DNA of 64,000 nt from Acidobacteriota bacterium (GTDB taxonomy: Bacteria > Acidobacteriota > Terriglobia > Bryobacterales > Bryobacteraceae), in contig JACTMJ010000030.1 of assembly GCA_014584705.1 (NCBI GenBank), forward strand, positions 124,001 to 188,000, read 5' to 3'. A program made the translations under genes and the position numbers. The notes beneath the pieces were generated by a model that saw only the letters and a program-made list of their open reading frames with translations, was not told the origin of the DNA and did not search any database. Shown here in pieces: positions 53,090-61,971 of the stretch (the first letter of the stretch is position 1; each line of letters opens with the position of its first letter).

Positions 53090-54136
53090 CTACCCCTGGC
53101 CGAACAGGCTGTTCTGGCCGGGTACCGCGCCCCATCCGCCTTTCGGGTGAATCTTGAAATACTCAAAGCCGCGCAGGGTGCCCACGCGCCCGCGAGGGGT
53201 GCGGTCAATGAACCCGAGTTGCATCAGGTAAGGCTCGTAGACCTCCTCGATTGTCGTGGCGTCTTCGTCGATGGAAGCGGCGATGGTGTTGAGCCCCACC
53301 GGGCCGCCGCTGTACTTGTCGAGGATCGTGAGCATGATTTTCTGGTCCACCTCATCGAGACCATAGCGATCCACTTCAAGCAGATCCAGAGCCTTCGCGG
53401 CTACGTCGTGGTTGATGTACCCATCGGCGCGCACTTGGGCGAAATCGCGGACTCTCCGCAAGAGGCGGTTGGCGATACGCGGCGTTCCCCGGCTGCGGCG
53501 GGCGATTTCCGCCGCCCCTTCTTTTTCGATGCCCACGGAGAGCAGACGGGCGGAGCGCTCCACGATGCCGGTGAGTTCGGTGACGTCGTAGGGATTCAGG
53601 CGTAGAACGATGCCGAAGCGCGTTCGCAAGGGGCCGCTAAGCAAGCCCTGGCGCGTGGTGGCGCCGATGCAGGTGAAGCGGGGAATCGGCAGCGTGTGCG
53701 TGCGGGCCGCCACACCGGTGCCGATGAGGATGTCCACGTGGAAGTCCTCAAGGGCGCTATAAAGCATCTCCTCGATATCGGGCAGGAGGCGGTGGATCTC
53801 ATCCACAAAGAAGACCTGCTGGTTGCGGATGTTGCTCAGAACTCCGGTGAGGTCGAGCTTCTTCTGGAGAATCGGCCCGGCCGTCTGGTCAAAGGCTACA
53901 CCGAGTTCGTTGGCGATGACGGTGGCGAGGGTGGTCTTGCCGAGGCCGGGGGGGCCGTAAAGCAGCACGTGGTCCATCGCTTCCCCGCGCTGCCGGGCCG
54001 CCTCGATGGCGATACTCAGGATCTCCTTGACTTTGGTCTGCCCGGTGAAGTCCGATAGCTGCCGGGGGCGCAGACTGGCCTCCAACTGGAGGTCTTCTTC
54101 TTCGGCCGCCGGCGAGACCAGCCGCGAATTGCTCAT
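53090..54136 (-). CDS. ruvB: Holliday junction branch-migration helicase RuvB
   Basis: 348 residues. Walker A YGPPGLGKTTLA, Walker B VFFVDEIHRL, sensor I TCIGATTR and RSRGTPRIANRLLRRVRD are as in RuvB. The N-terminal LRPRQLSDFTGQ is diagnostic. With RuvA it drives branch migration during recombinational repair. It follows ruvA by 42 bases; ruvC is not in the window. Confidence 0.97.
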   Translation of the reverse strand: MSNSRLVSPAAEEEDLQLEASLRPRQLSDFTGQTKVKEILSIAIEAARQRGEAMDHVLLYGPPGLGKTTLATVIANELGVAFDQTAGPILQKKLDLTGVLSNIRNQQVFFVDEIHRLLPDIEEMLYSALEDFHVDILIGTGVAARTHTLPIPRFTCIGATTRQGLLSGPLRTRFGIVLRLNPYDVTELTGIVERSARLLSVGIEKEGAAEIARRSRGTPRIANRLLRRVRDFAQVRADGYINHDVAAKALDLLEVDRYGLDEVDQKIMLTILDKYSGGPVGLNTIAASIDEDATTIEEVYEPYLMQLGFIDRTPRGRVGTLRGFEYFKIHPKGGWGAVPGQNSLFGQG

Positions 54137-54178
54137 GTGTACAACCTTACCGTGTTCCGGCCATCCGCTTCAGAGGTC

Positions 54179-54778
54179 TTAGCGGACAAGTTCGAGCGCC
54201 TTGCGGAAGAGCGCTTCGAAGCCCGCGCCTTCGCCCAGGCTCTTCGCCTTGAGCAGCGCCGCTTCCGCGGCCGGACGGGCGCATCCGAGATTCACGAGCG
54301 CGGAGAGTACGTCTTCGTCAACCGGCGAGAGGCTTGCCCGCGGCACGCTCAGGCCGGCCGGCACCAGCGCTTCGAAGCCTTGCAGCTTCTCCTTCAATTC
54401 AAGGACGATCCGCTCGGCGGTCTTCTTGCCCACACCGGGGATGCGCACCAGTCTCGCAGTGTCACCGGTGCGAATAGCAACCACCAGATCCGGGGCCGCC
54501 ATGCCACTGAGGATGGTGACGGCGAGCTTTGGCCCAATCCCGCTCACGGTGATGAGCCGCTCGAAGAGGCTCTTCTCGTCGCGGGTGACAAAGCCATAGA
54601 GCACGATGGCGTCTTCGCGAACGGCGGTGTATACGTGGACGCGGGCTTCCTGTTGCAGGTCCGGCAGCGCCGTGAACGTGGAGACCGGCACGCTCAAGGC
54701 GTAGCCCACCCCGCCACACTCGACGATCACCTCGTTCGGGTGCTTTTCAATGAGAATTCCGTGAAGATGCGCAATCAT
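54179..54778 (-). CDS. ruvA: Holliday junction DNA-binding protein RuvA
   Basis: 199 residues. OB-fold start MIAHLHGILIEKHPNEVIVECGGVGY, then two helix-hairpin-helix motifs (LITVSGIGPKLAVTIL and LVRIPGVGKKTAERIVLEL) and a short C-terminal RuvB-binding helical domain. Forms tetramers on four-way junctions. Divergent from rsmE; the two starts are 50 bases apart. Confidence 0.96.
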   Translation of the reverse strand: MIAHLHGILIEKHPNEVIVECGGVGYALSVPVSTFTALPDLQQEARVHVYTAVREDAIVLYGFVTRDEKSLFERLITVSGIGPKLAVTILSGMAAPDLVVAIRTGDTARLVRIPGVGKKTAERIVLELKEKLQGFEALVPAGLSVPRASLSPVDEDVLSALVNLGCARPAAEAALLKAKSLGEGAGFEALFRKALELVR

Positions 54779-54827
54779 GGTTCTGAAGGACCGGGCCGGG
54801 CTCCGCGCCCGGCAAACTATTCATTAT

Positions 54828-55574
54828 ATGGCGCGAAGACGATTCTTTGTAGACGGAATCCACCAGGGCCGGGCGGTCGTGGAAGGGGACGAAGCGAAGC
54901 ACTTGCGGCAGGTGCTACGGGCGGAAGTGGGGCAGAGGTACGAACTCTCGGATGGAGAGCGTGTCTTTTTAGCTGAAATAGAAACCTTTCGTAAGGGAGA
55001 AGCTACATTTCGAGTGCTTGAGGAGATCCCTCAATCGCCGTTACTGCTCGACGCAACCCTTCTAGCAGCGCTCATCAAGCTGGACCGTTTTGAGTGGATC
55101 ATCGAGAAGGCCACGGAGCTAGGGGTAAGCCGGATCATTCCTGTGATCGCGGAGCGCAGCGACTTCGGATTGGAGAAGGCTGTTCCCGGAAAACGGGAGC
55201 GCTGGAACCGGATTGCCCTCGAATCCGCGAAACAAAGCCACCGGGTGGGACCACCACACATCGGCGACGCCGTGAGATTCCCCGCGGTGCTGGAGAGTGA
55301 GATCGGGTTCCGGCTGATGCTGGATGAGAACGAAACGAAGCCAATTCTTGCGGTTCTTCGCGAGGAAGCGGATAAGAATCAAGGAGATAGGGTATCGTTG
55401 CTGGTTGGCCCGGAGGGCGGCTGGACGGATGCGGAACGGAGCCACGCGCAACTGGCGGGGTTCGTTCCGGCATCACTGGGTCCGCTCGTGATGCGGGCGG
55501 AGACAGCGACGGTGGTTGCACTCGGCGTGCTGAATGCGGTGTGGCTGGATCGGAAATCTAGGATTTCGGTGTAA
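54828..55574 (+). CDS. rsmE: 16S rRNA m3U1498 methyltransferase RsmE
   Basis: 248 residues from ATG 54828; the frame is open back to 54777 but overlaps the ruvA start. N-terminal PUA-like domain (RRRFFVDGIHQGRAVVEGDEAKHLRQVLR) and the SPOUT knot with LLVGPEGGWTDAERSHAQ and LGPLVMRAETATVVAL. It methylates U1498 of 16S rRNA. Its 3' end overlaps the convergent tesA-like gene by 17 bases. Confidence 0.93.
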   Translation: MARRRFFVDGIHQGRAVVEGDEAKHLRQVLRAEVGQRYELSDGERVFLAEIETFRKGEATFRVLEEIPQSPLLLDATLLAALIKLDRFEWIIEKATELGVSRIIPVIAERSDFGLEKAVPGKRERWNRIALESAKQSHRVGPPHIGDAVRFPAVLESEIGFRLMLDENETKPILAVLREEADKNQGDRVSLLVGPEGGWTDAERSHAQLAGFVPASLGPLVMRAETATVVALGVLNAVWLDRKSRISV

Positions 55575-56313
55575 GGAGTGGCTTAATTACCTGGAACACG
55601 TTGTCCGCGACGATCCTGTTTCCGGCCGGGCGGGCGTGGATGCCATCGGCTTGCATCAGTTCCGCCGATTCCGGGCCCAGCGCCACTCCTTCGAGTAGGA
55701 ACGGCAGAAAGGGGAGCTTGTACCTGACGGCCAGATCTTTGTAGATCTGCTCAAAATCGCGGATGTAGTCCGGGCCGTAGTTGCGCGGCAGCGTAATCCC
55801 GGCGAGGACGACCTTCGCGCCGGAGGATTGGAAGGCCTCAATGGCTTTCGAAAGATTCTCGCGGGTCTGTTTCAGGGTGAGTCCGCGAAGCCCATCGTTG
55901 CCGCCGAGTTCGAGAATGACGATCGCAGGCTTCATGGCGACGATGTTGGGAACGCGGGTGAGGCCTCCGGCGGTGGTATCGCCGCTAATTCCCGCATTCA
56001 CCACGCGGTACCGATATCCTTCTGCATTCAAAAGGCTTTGCAGATAAGCGGGGTAACTGTATTGCCGGTCGACGCCGAAACCTGCAGTTAAACTGTCACC
56101 AAGGGCAACAAGAACCGGTCGGCCGTCGTCTTCTATAGTGAGCATGGTGCCCGGCTGTACTTTCGCCTCCTGCTCCTCGGGTTGGCCGGGTGCCGTGCTC
56201 ACTTCATTTGTCGCCGGCGGGGCAGCCTCTTTTCCGCAACCACTAAGACCCGTCATCATCAAGAGAAGCGCGACTCCGAAACAGAACTGAAACAGGGGAA
56301 CGGTACGCCTCAT
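55558..56313 (-). CDS. SGNH-family esterase lipoprotein, TesA-like
   Basis: 251 residues from ATG 56313; ATG 56331 (six more residues) is the alternative. Lipobox LSGC (Cys26) makes it a lipoprotein, unlike soluble E. coli TesA. SGNH blocks: ALGDSLTAGFG (Ser74), GISGDTTAGG, LELGGNDGLRG (Asn139) and ADGIHARPAGN (Asp223, His226). It hydrolyses esters or thioesters of fatty acids or similar. It is divergent from a ybbA-like ABC gene, the same arrangement as tesA-ybbA-ybbP in E. coli. Confidence 0.88.
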   Translation of the reverse strand: MRRTVPLFQFCFGVALLLMMTGLSGCGKEAAPPATNEVSTAPGQPEEQEAKVQPGTMLTIEDDGRPVLVALGDSLTAGFGVDRQYSYPAYLQSLLNAEGYRYRVVNAGISGDTTAGGLTRVPNIVAMKPAIVILELGGNDGLRGLTLKQTRENLSKAIEAFQSSGAKVVLAGITLPRNYGPDYIRDFEQIYKDLAVRYKLPFLPFLLEGVALGPESAELMQADGIHARPAGNRIVADNVFQVIKPLLTPKS

Positions 56314-57037
56314 GGCAGAAAATGCGGTCATTGCAGTTGAGAACCTCACTAAGACCATCGTAAACGGCCCGCACCGGGTTGAGATTTTGCGGGGTGTCGG
56401 GTTCACGGTTCCCAAGGGCCAGTTCGTTGCGCTCATGGGCGCATCGGGGAGCGGGAAGAGCACGCTGCTCGGTTTGCTGGCCGGTTTGGATTCCGTGAGC
56501 GGCGGCAGGATTTTTTTGGACGGCGTGGACATCACCTCGCTGGATGAAGACGCGCTGGCGCTGCTGCGGAGCCGCAAGGTGGGCTTCGTCTTCCAATCGT
56601 TCAATCTGATTGGAACCCTGACCGCGGAGGAGAATGTGCTGCTGCCTTTTGAGCTATCCGGCGCGAAGGGCGACGGGCGAGCGAGGGCGCGCGCCTTGCT
56701 GGACGACGTGGGGCTGAGCGAGCGAAAGCACCACTATCCCGTGCAACTCTCGGGCGGCGAGCAACAGCGGGTAGCGCTAGCGCGCGCGTTCATGACGAAG
56801 CCTCCGATCCTGCTGGCGGACGAGCCTACGGGCAATCTGGATTCGGCCAATGGGCGGCATGTCCTCGAGTTGCTGATCCGCCTGAACCGCAAGGAAGGCG
56901 CGACCCTCGTCATGGTGACGCACGACCCGGAATTGGCGGCGTACGCGGATCGCCGCATCATCCTGAAAGACGGCGTGATGGTGGCGGACGAAACCCAGGT
57001 CGCTCGCGAACTGCTGCTCGAAGAGGTGGCGTCTTGA
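56312..57037 (+). CDS. ABC transporter ATP-binding protein, YbbA/LolD-like
   Basis: 241 residues. Walker A MGASGSGKSTLLGLLAG, signature LSGGEQQRVALARAF, Walker B ILLADEPTGNLDSANG and the switch His in MVTHDPELA. MacB/LolD/YbbA type. Its ATG overlaps the start codon of the divergent esterase (CATG at 56311-56314). AGGGGA 12 bases upstream. The stop overlaps the TTG start of the permease in TTGA. Confidence 0.92.
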   Translation: MAENAVIAVENLTKTIVNGPHRVEILRGVGFTVPKGQFVALMGASGSGKSTLLGLLAGLDSVSGGRIFLDGVDITSLDEDALALLRSRKVGFVFQSFNLIGTLTAEENVLLPFELSGAKGDGRARARALLDDVGLSERKHHYPVQLSGGEQQRVALARAFMTKPPILLADEPTGNLDSANGRHVLELLIRLNRKEGATLVMVTHDPELAAYADRRIILKDGVMVADETQVARELLLEEVAS

Positions 57038-59634
57038 GCGAAGAGACTCCGGAGACCGAAGTAAATTTCGGCGCTGCCGGAGCACTGCCTTGGGGGCTGG
57101 CGGCGAGAATTGCGTGGCGCGAATCCCGCGCTTCGCTGGGCCGCTTTGTGTTCGTGGTGGCAGCGGTCGCGGTGGGCGTGGCCGCCTTGGTGGGTGTGCG
57201 CGGGTTCTCCACGCTCTTCCATGACGTCTTGCTCAAGGAAGCGCGCACCCTGTTGGCGGCCGACTTGAGCGTTCGCAATTTCCGCCTTCCCACGCCGGAA
57301 CAGACGGCGGCGCTCGACCGCCTACGCGCGAAGGGCGTCGGCGTCACCTGGGTGACGGAATCGGTGTCCATGCTCTCTGCCGGGCCGGATTCGATCCCGC
57401 TGCTGGTCTCGGTGAAGGCGGTGGAACCGGATTTGTACCCCTTCTATGGCGAATTTCGGATCAGCCCGCCGGCGAAGCTGAAAGACGTGCTGGACGCGCG
57501 GCACGTGCTGGTTGCCGACGATCTGCGGATTCGCTTTGACCTGCATACCGGCAGCACCCTGCGCCTGGGTGCGGCGGACTTTCTGGTGGCCGGCGTCGTG
57601 GAAAACGAGCCGGACCGGATGACCGGCAGCCTCAACGCCGGCCCCAGGGTACTGATCAGCCGCGAGGGGCTGGAACGGACCGGCCTGATCACGGAAGGGA
57701 GCCGCGCGGCGCAGCGATTTCTCTTGAAATTCCCCCCGCAGGGCGTGGACGTCGCGGCGGTGAACGAAACGCTGAAGGAGGCATTTCCAGACGCCCGGAT
57801 TTCCGATTTCCGCGAGGTGCATCCGGCAATCAACGCGGGGCTGAACAGCGCCACACGGTTTCTGAGCCTGGTGAGCCTGATCGCGCTGATCGTCGGCGCG
57901 CTTGGCGTGGGGATGGCGATGCAGGCGCACCTGCAGCAGCGCCTCGATTCGATTGCGATCATGAAGGCGATCGGTGCGAAATCCGGCCACATTCTGCGGA
58001 TTTACGGCCTGCAGACCTTGCTGCTCGGCCTTACGGGCGCGATTGCTGGCGTCGCCGCGGGAGTGCTGGTGCAGCGCAGCTTTCCGCTGCTGGTGGAGCG
58101 ATATTTTCCCGTTGCCGCGAAGATCGGCTGGGAACCGTGGTCCGCCATCCAGGGAATTCTGGTGGGCGTGCTGACGACGCTGCTTTTCACACTGCCGCTG
58201 CTCTTCGATATCCGGCGCGTGAAGCCCAATCTGATTCTTCGCCGGGAGATGGCGGAGCGGCGAGGAGACTGGAGAGCACGGCTGAAAGAATCCCGTGCCT
58301 CCCTGTTGATCGGTGCATTGTTGCTCTGTGGCATTGGCGGCATCGCCGCATGGCTGAGCGACTCGTGGAGGATGGGAGCATACTTTGTGGGCGCGGTGGT
58401 GGTGAGCCTGCTGGCGCTGCATGCGATTGGCTGGCTGCTGCTGAACGGGCTGCGCTTCGTGATGGAGCACGGATATCTGCGAATCCCCGCCACCTTGCGG
58501 CATGGGATGAGCAACCTCTACCGGCCCGGCAATCACGCGCGCACGGCGTTGGTGGCACTGGGCATTGGCGTCACATTCACGCTCACGGTTTACCTCGTGC
58601 AGGGATCGATGCTCCAAAGCCTGGTGGCCAACGCGCCGCCGAATATGCCGAATGTCTTCTTCATCAATGTCCAGCCGGAGCAACAGGCCCCGCTCTTGAA
58701 GATCATCAACGGACAGGCCGGGATTCTCGCGAAGCCGGTGATTCAAAGTTCGGTTTCCATGAGGATTGACCGGGTGGGCGGGAAGAGCGTGGAAGACTTC
58801 AAGCTCGAAGGCTTTGATCGCCGATTGCGGCGGGAGCGCAACGCGCGCGAAGCCGCCACGCCGCCGGCGGGAACTAAGATCCTGGAGGGTACCTGGTGGG
58901 TTGCGGAAACGGCGGGCGACGAACGAATGGTGTCCGTGGATAGCGATGCCGCGAAGGCGCTTGATATTCATCCGGGAATGAGGATGCGCTGGGTGGCGGC
59001 GGGCCAGCCGGTGGAGGCGACGGTGAAAGCGATTCACAAGATTGAGAATTCCCGGATGGATTCCGGTTACGATTTCCTCTTCTCGCCCGGCGCCCTGGCC
59101 GGGCTGCCCACGATCTATTTCGGGGCCGTGCGAATGGATCCGGCGGATGTGGGCGCGTTGCAGCGTGCGACGTATAAGGCCTTCCCGAGTATCACGGTTG
59201 TGAACATCGCGGACGTGCTCGCCATCGTGCAGGATGTGCTTGACCAGGTAACGGTGCTGGTGCAGTTTATCTCGCTCTTCGCGATCGCCGCGGGCGTGAT
59301 AATTCTCTCTTCCAGCGTGGCCGGTACCCGTTTCCGGCGCATCCGGGAGGTTGCCATCCTGAAGACGCTCGGGGCCACGAAAAGCCGGCTGAGCACGATC
59401 TTCTCCCTGGAATTCACCGTGCTCGGTCTGGTAGCCGGATTGATGGGCTCCGTGCTGGCATCGATCTTTTCCGGGCTGCTGCTGACGCGCTTCTTTGAAG
59501 CCGAGTATGAAGTGGCCTGGCTGCCGATCGGAATCGCGATGCTGGCGACGGCGGTGATGGCAAATCTCGCCGGCTGGCTCGCGAGCCTTCGCATTCTGGG
59601 GCAGAAGCCGCTCGTGGTTCTGCGCGGCGAGTGA
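57034..59634 (+). CDS. FtsX-like ABC permease, YbbP-like
   Basis: 866 residues starting at TTG 57034, six bases after GAGGTGG. Ten hydrophobic helices in two FtsX blocks: an N-terminal helix (FVFVVAAVAVGVAALVG), three around residues 270-395, helices in the middle (LLIGALLLCGIGGIAAW, VGAVVVSLLALHAIGWLLL) and three at the C-terminus (VLVQFISLFAIAAGVIILSS). Large periplasmic domains lie between. RREVAILKTLGATKS-like sequence marks both FtsX domains. With the ATPase upstream it forms an exporter or lipid/lipoprotein extractor; substrate unknown. Convergent with the esterase gene that ends at 59644. Confidence 0.9.
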   Translation: MSEETPETEVNFGAAGALPWGLAARIAWRESRASLGRFVFVVAAVAVGVAALVGVRGFSTLFHDVLLKEARTLLAADLSVRNFRLPTPEQTAALDRLRAKGVGVTWVTESVSMLSAGPDSIPLLVSVKAVEPDLYPFYGEFRISPPAKLKDVLDARHVLVADDLRIRFDLHTGSTLRLGAADFLVAGVVENEPDRMTGSLNAGPRVLISREGLERTGLITEGSRAAQRFLLKFPPQGVDVAAVNETLKEAFPDARISDFREVHPAINAGLNSATRFLSLVSLIALIVGALGVGMAMQAHLQQRLDSIAIMKAIGAKSGHILRIYGLQTLLLGLTGAIAGVAAGVLVQRSFPLLVERYFPVAAKIGWEPWSAIQGILVGVLTTLLFTLPLLFDIRRVKPNLILRREMAERRGDWRARLKESRASLLIGALLLCGIGGIAAWLSDSWRMGAYFVGAVVVSLLALHAIGWLLLNGLRFVMEHGYLRIPATLRHGMSNLYRPGNHARTALVALGIGVTFTLTVYLVQGSMLQSLVANAPPNMPNVFFINVQPEQQAPLLKIINGQAGILAKPVIQSSVSMRIDRVGGKSVEDFKLEGFDRRLRRERNAREAATPPAGTKILEGTWWVAETAGDERMVSVDSDAAKALDIHPGMRMRWVAAGQPVEATVKAIHKIENSRMDSGYDFLFSPGALAGLPTIYFGAVRMDPADVGALQRATYKAFPSITVVNIADVLAIVQDVLDQVTVLVQFISLFAIAAGVIILSSSVAGTRFRRIREVAILKTLGATKSRLSTIFSLEFTVLGLVAGLMGSVLASIFSGLLLTRFFEAEYEVAWLPIGIAMLATAVMANLAGWLASLRILGQKPLVVLRGE

Positions 59635-59643
59635 CGCTGCGCC

Positions 59644-61746
59644 CTACTGATTCGTAAAGCCGTAGAGCGTGGCGGCCGCGCTGTCGGCGTAGCGTTTGCG
59701 CACCTTTGCCGAAGGGTAGAGCTTCGCTACTTGCTCCGCAGCAACCACAGTTCCCACGGGATCCACCGCGTCCACGATCACCACGGGGTGCGAGCCCATC
59801 ATCCGGACGAGATCCGGGAAATCGTAGTAGCGGAGAGCCCCAGGGACGATGTGCTCCGTGATGCCGCGGTTGAGGCGATGCTCCACCACGGAAGTGTAGC
59901 TTTCCAAGGTCTCCTCCAAGGCAATGCGCTTGATGCGGGAGTCGAGCGCGGCCGCGTGCAGCATGGCCACTCCGCCGAACTTTCGCGCCGCTCCGTAAAT
60001 CTGTTGCGAATTCACTTCCGGGCGGGAACTCAAGAGGTCAACTGCGCGGGAAATGTCCGTGGCGCGGCCGCCGGTGAGGGTACTTCCGGAGAGCATGGAC
60101 GTCATCGCATTGCCGTAGTCTCCGAAATAGCGGGACCAGGATGAGGAATCGGCCACATCGCGATCCCGGGTCTCCCCGAAGCCGCGCGCGTCGATCGAAA
60201 GCACGGCAAGCCCCTGTTTCACCATGGATTCGAGATCGCCGGGTTGGGCGGACTTCCCATCGGAGTTCACGTAGACCACCGCCGGGAGCTTTTGCGCCGC
60301 ACCATCGGGAATGTAGAACAAGGCGGGCACTTCGATGCCGGGTTCGCTAAGGTATGTGAGCTTCTCGATCCGGTATCCGTCGCGCTGCAGAACGCCGAAG
60401 GGCTTCACCGCGGGAACGCCCTCGAATCGCTCGTAGCCGATCATGCGGCCGATTTCGGCGGGCGGCGTCGAGCCGCGCCGGAACCCTTTCACGAGGGCGC
60501 GGTTCAGGCTGAATACGGTCTCGCCGTGCAGTTCCGGCACCACCTGGCCGGTCTTGGTGGCCCACAGTTCCTCTTCCCTCCGGGGAACCACGGGCTCTTC
60601 GACGGTATCCTGCTCTACGCCTTTCAGCCACTTATCAAACCATTTGTAGGACGCGAGCCGGCGGGGCTTGCTGTAGCCGTGGCCGTCGTCAGCCTCGGTC
60701 ATCGCAATTCGATCGGGAGCCCCAAGCAATCCGTAAACGCGCTGCGCCTCGGCGAAGGTCTCCCGCGCTCCGGTGATCGAGAAGAAATCTCGGATCGCGG
60801 AGAGCATCCGGTAGGGCTTCGGCGCGAACCCATAGATGAAATCCGCGTGGTCGAGCCCTTCAGCCAGGAAGCCAGGGACGCACTGTTCGGCGTCCTGCGG
60901 GCCGATCGAGAGGAGCAAGCGCCGCCAGGAAGTAATGAAGCAGGAGGGGGCGGCAACCTGGATACGGTCGTCAAGCGAGGCAATGTAGGCCGTGTGCGTG
61001 CCGCCACCAGAATTCCCGGTGAGGCCGATGCGCTTCGGATCCACTTCGGGCCGCGACACGAGGTAGTCGAGCGCGCGGATGCCATCCCAGATCGTGTAGC
61101 GGGCAAGCGGTATACCGGCAAGCAGGGTCTGCGTGCCGAGGACGGTGTGCTCCGTGGTGGAGGGGGCTGCTTTCGACCCACCAAGGTCGGCGTCGAATAA
61201 TTGGACCCGCTCACCCTGGCCGAGCGGATCCCAGGCGAGACACACATAACCCTTGCGGGCGAAGGTGACGAGAATCTGCTGCCACGTGTCGTGGGATTTT
61301 GCGCCAGACTCATGACCGAGCGGGAACAGAATCGCGGGGTACGGCGCTTTTCCTGTCTTGGGCAGATAGAGGTTCGCCGTGACAAAAAAGCGCGGCTGGC
61401 TTTCAAAGATGATCTTCTCAATGCGGTAGTCCGCGGCCTCAATGGTGCCAGTGACTCTGGCGTTCAAGGGAGTCTTTGCCGGGAAGCCTCCCAGCAGGCG
61501 GATAAACTTCTCGCGGAACTGTGCCTTGCGCGCGCGCGCGTCCTCCGCCGTCCATGTGGCCACCTTTGCCTCTCGCGCATCGAGCTGGGAGAAGGCGCGC
61601 TTCAGGGTGTAATCGGAAAGCTGGTCCCGCAATCTCCGGTAGTCCGTGTGGTTTGTGAGAAACCGGAGATCCTGGTTGTCCTGCGCCCACGCACCAGTTC
61701 CGCTCAGCAACAACGCCGTCAACAATAGCTGTGCAACCGTTCTCAT
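59644..61746 (-). CDS. Secreted double-domain alpha/beta hydrolase, acetylxylan-esterase-like
   Basis: 700 residues from ATG 61746 (GGAGAG four bases upstream). Sec signal MRTVAQLLLTALLLSGTGAWA. The first hydrolase domain contains the nucleophile elbow GLTGNSGGGTHTAY (Ser246) and EADDGHGYSKPRR as the likely catalytic His region, like acetylxylan esterases of the family with the SGGG elbow. The second domain (about residues 450-700) has the same fold signs (LSIDARGFGETRDRD, HPVVIVDAVDP) but the elbow position reads YGAARKFGG, with no Ser, so it is probably inactive. The enzyme would deacetylate plant polysaccharides or oligosaccharides. Confidence 0.8.
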   Translation of the reverse strand: MRTVAQLLLTALLLSGTGAWAQDNQDLRFLTNHTDYRRLRDQLSDYTLKRAFSQLDAREAKVATWTAEDARARKAQFREKFIRLLGGFPAKTPLNARVTGTIEAADYRIEKIIFESQPRFFVTANLYLPKTGKAPYPAILFPLGHESGAKSHDTWQQILVTFARKGYVCLAWDPLGQGERVQLFDADLGGSKAAPSTTEHTVLGTQTLLAGIPLARYTIWDGIRALDYLVSRPEVDPKRIGLTGNSGGGTHTAYIASLDDRIQVAAPSCFITSWRRLLLSIGPQDAEQCVPGFLAEGLDHADFIYGFAPKPYRMLSAIRDFFSITGARETFAEAQRVYGLLGAPDRIAMTEADDGHGYSKPRRLASYKWFDKWLKGVEQDTVEEPVVPRREEELWATKTGQVVPELHGETVFSLNRALVKGFRRGSTPPAEIGRMIGYERFEGVPAVKPFGVLQRDGYRIEKLTYLSEPGIEVPALFYIPDGAAQKLPAVVYVNSDGKSAQPGDLESMVKQGLAVLSIDARGFGETRDRDVADSSSWSRYFGDYGNAMTSMLSGSTLTGGRATDISRAVDLLSSRPEVNSQQIYGAARKFGGVAMLHAAALDSRIKRIALEETLESYTSVVEHRLNRGITEHIVPGALRYYDFPDLVRMMGSHPVVIVDAVDPVGTVVAAEQVAKLYPSAKVRKRYADSAAATLYGFTNQ

Positions 61747-61971
61747 GACTCTCCTCTGCAGCGCGTGTGCGTTGGTGCATTCCGCGCGAATGCGCTCCCA
61801 CACGAATTTCGACCCACCTAGTTTTTCACAGGGCAGGGCAGCCACGCACGCAATTCCCATTCGCGAATCGATTCCGCTGGTTCTTCCGACGCGGATTTCC
61901 GTCAATTCCCGATTGAGTGCGCGTCTATGGCGGCGGAGGCTCTGACCCTTCGCAGCCGGCCTCCGGGGCTT

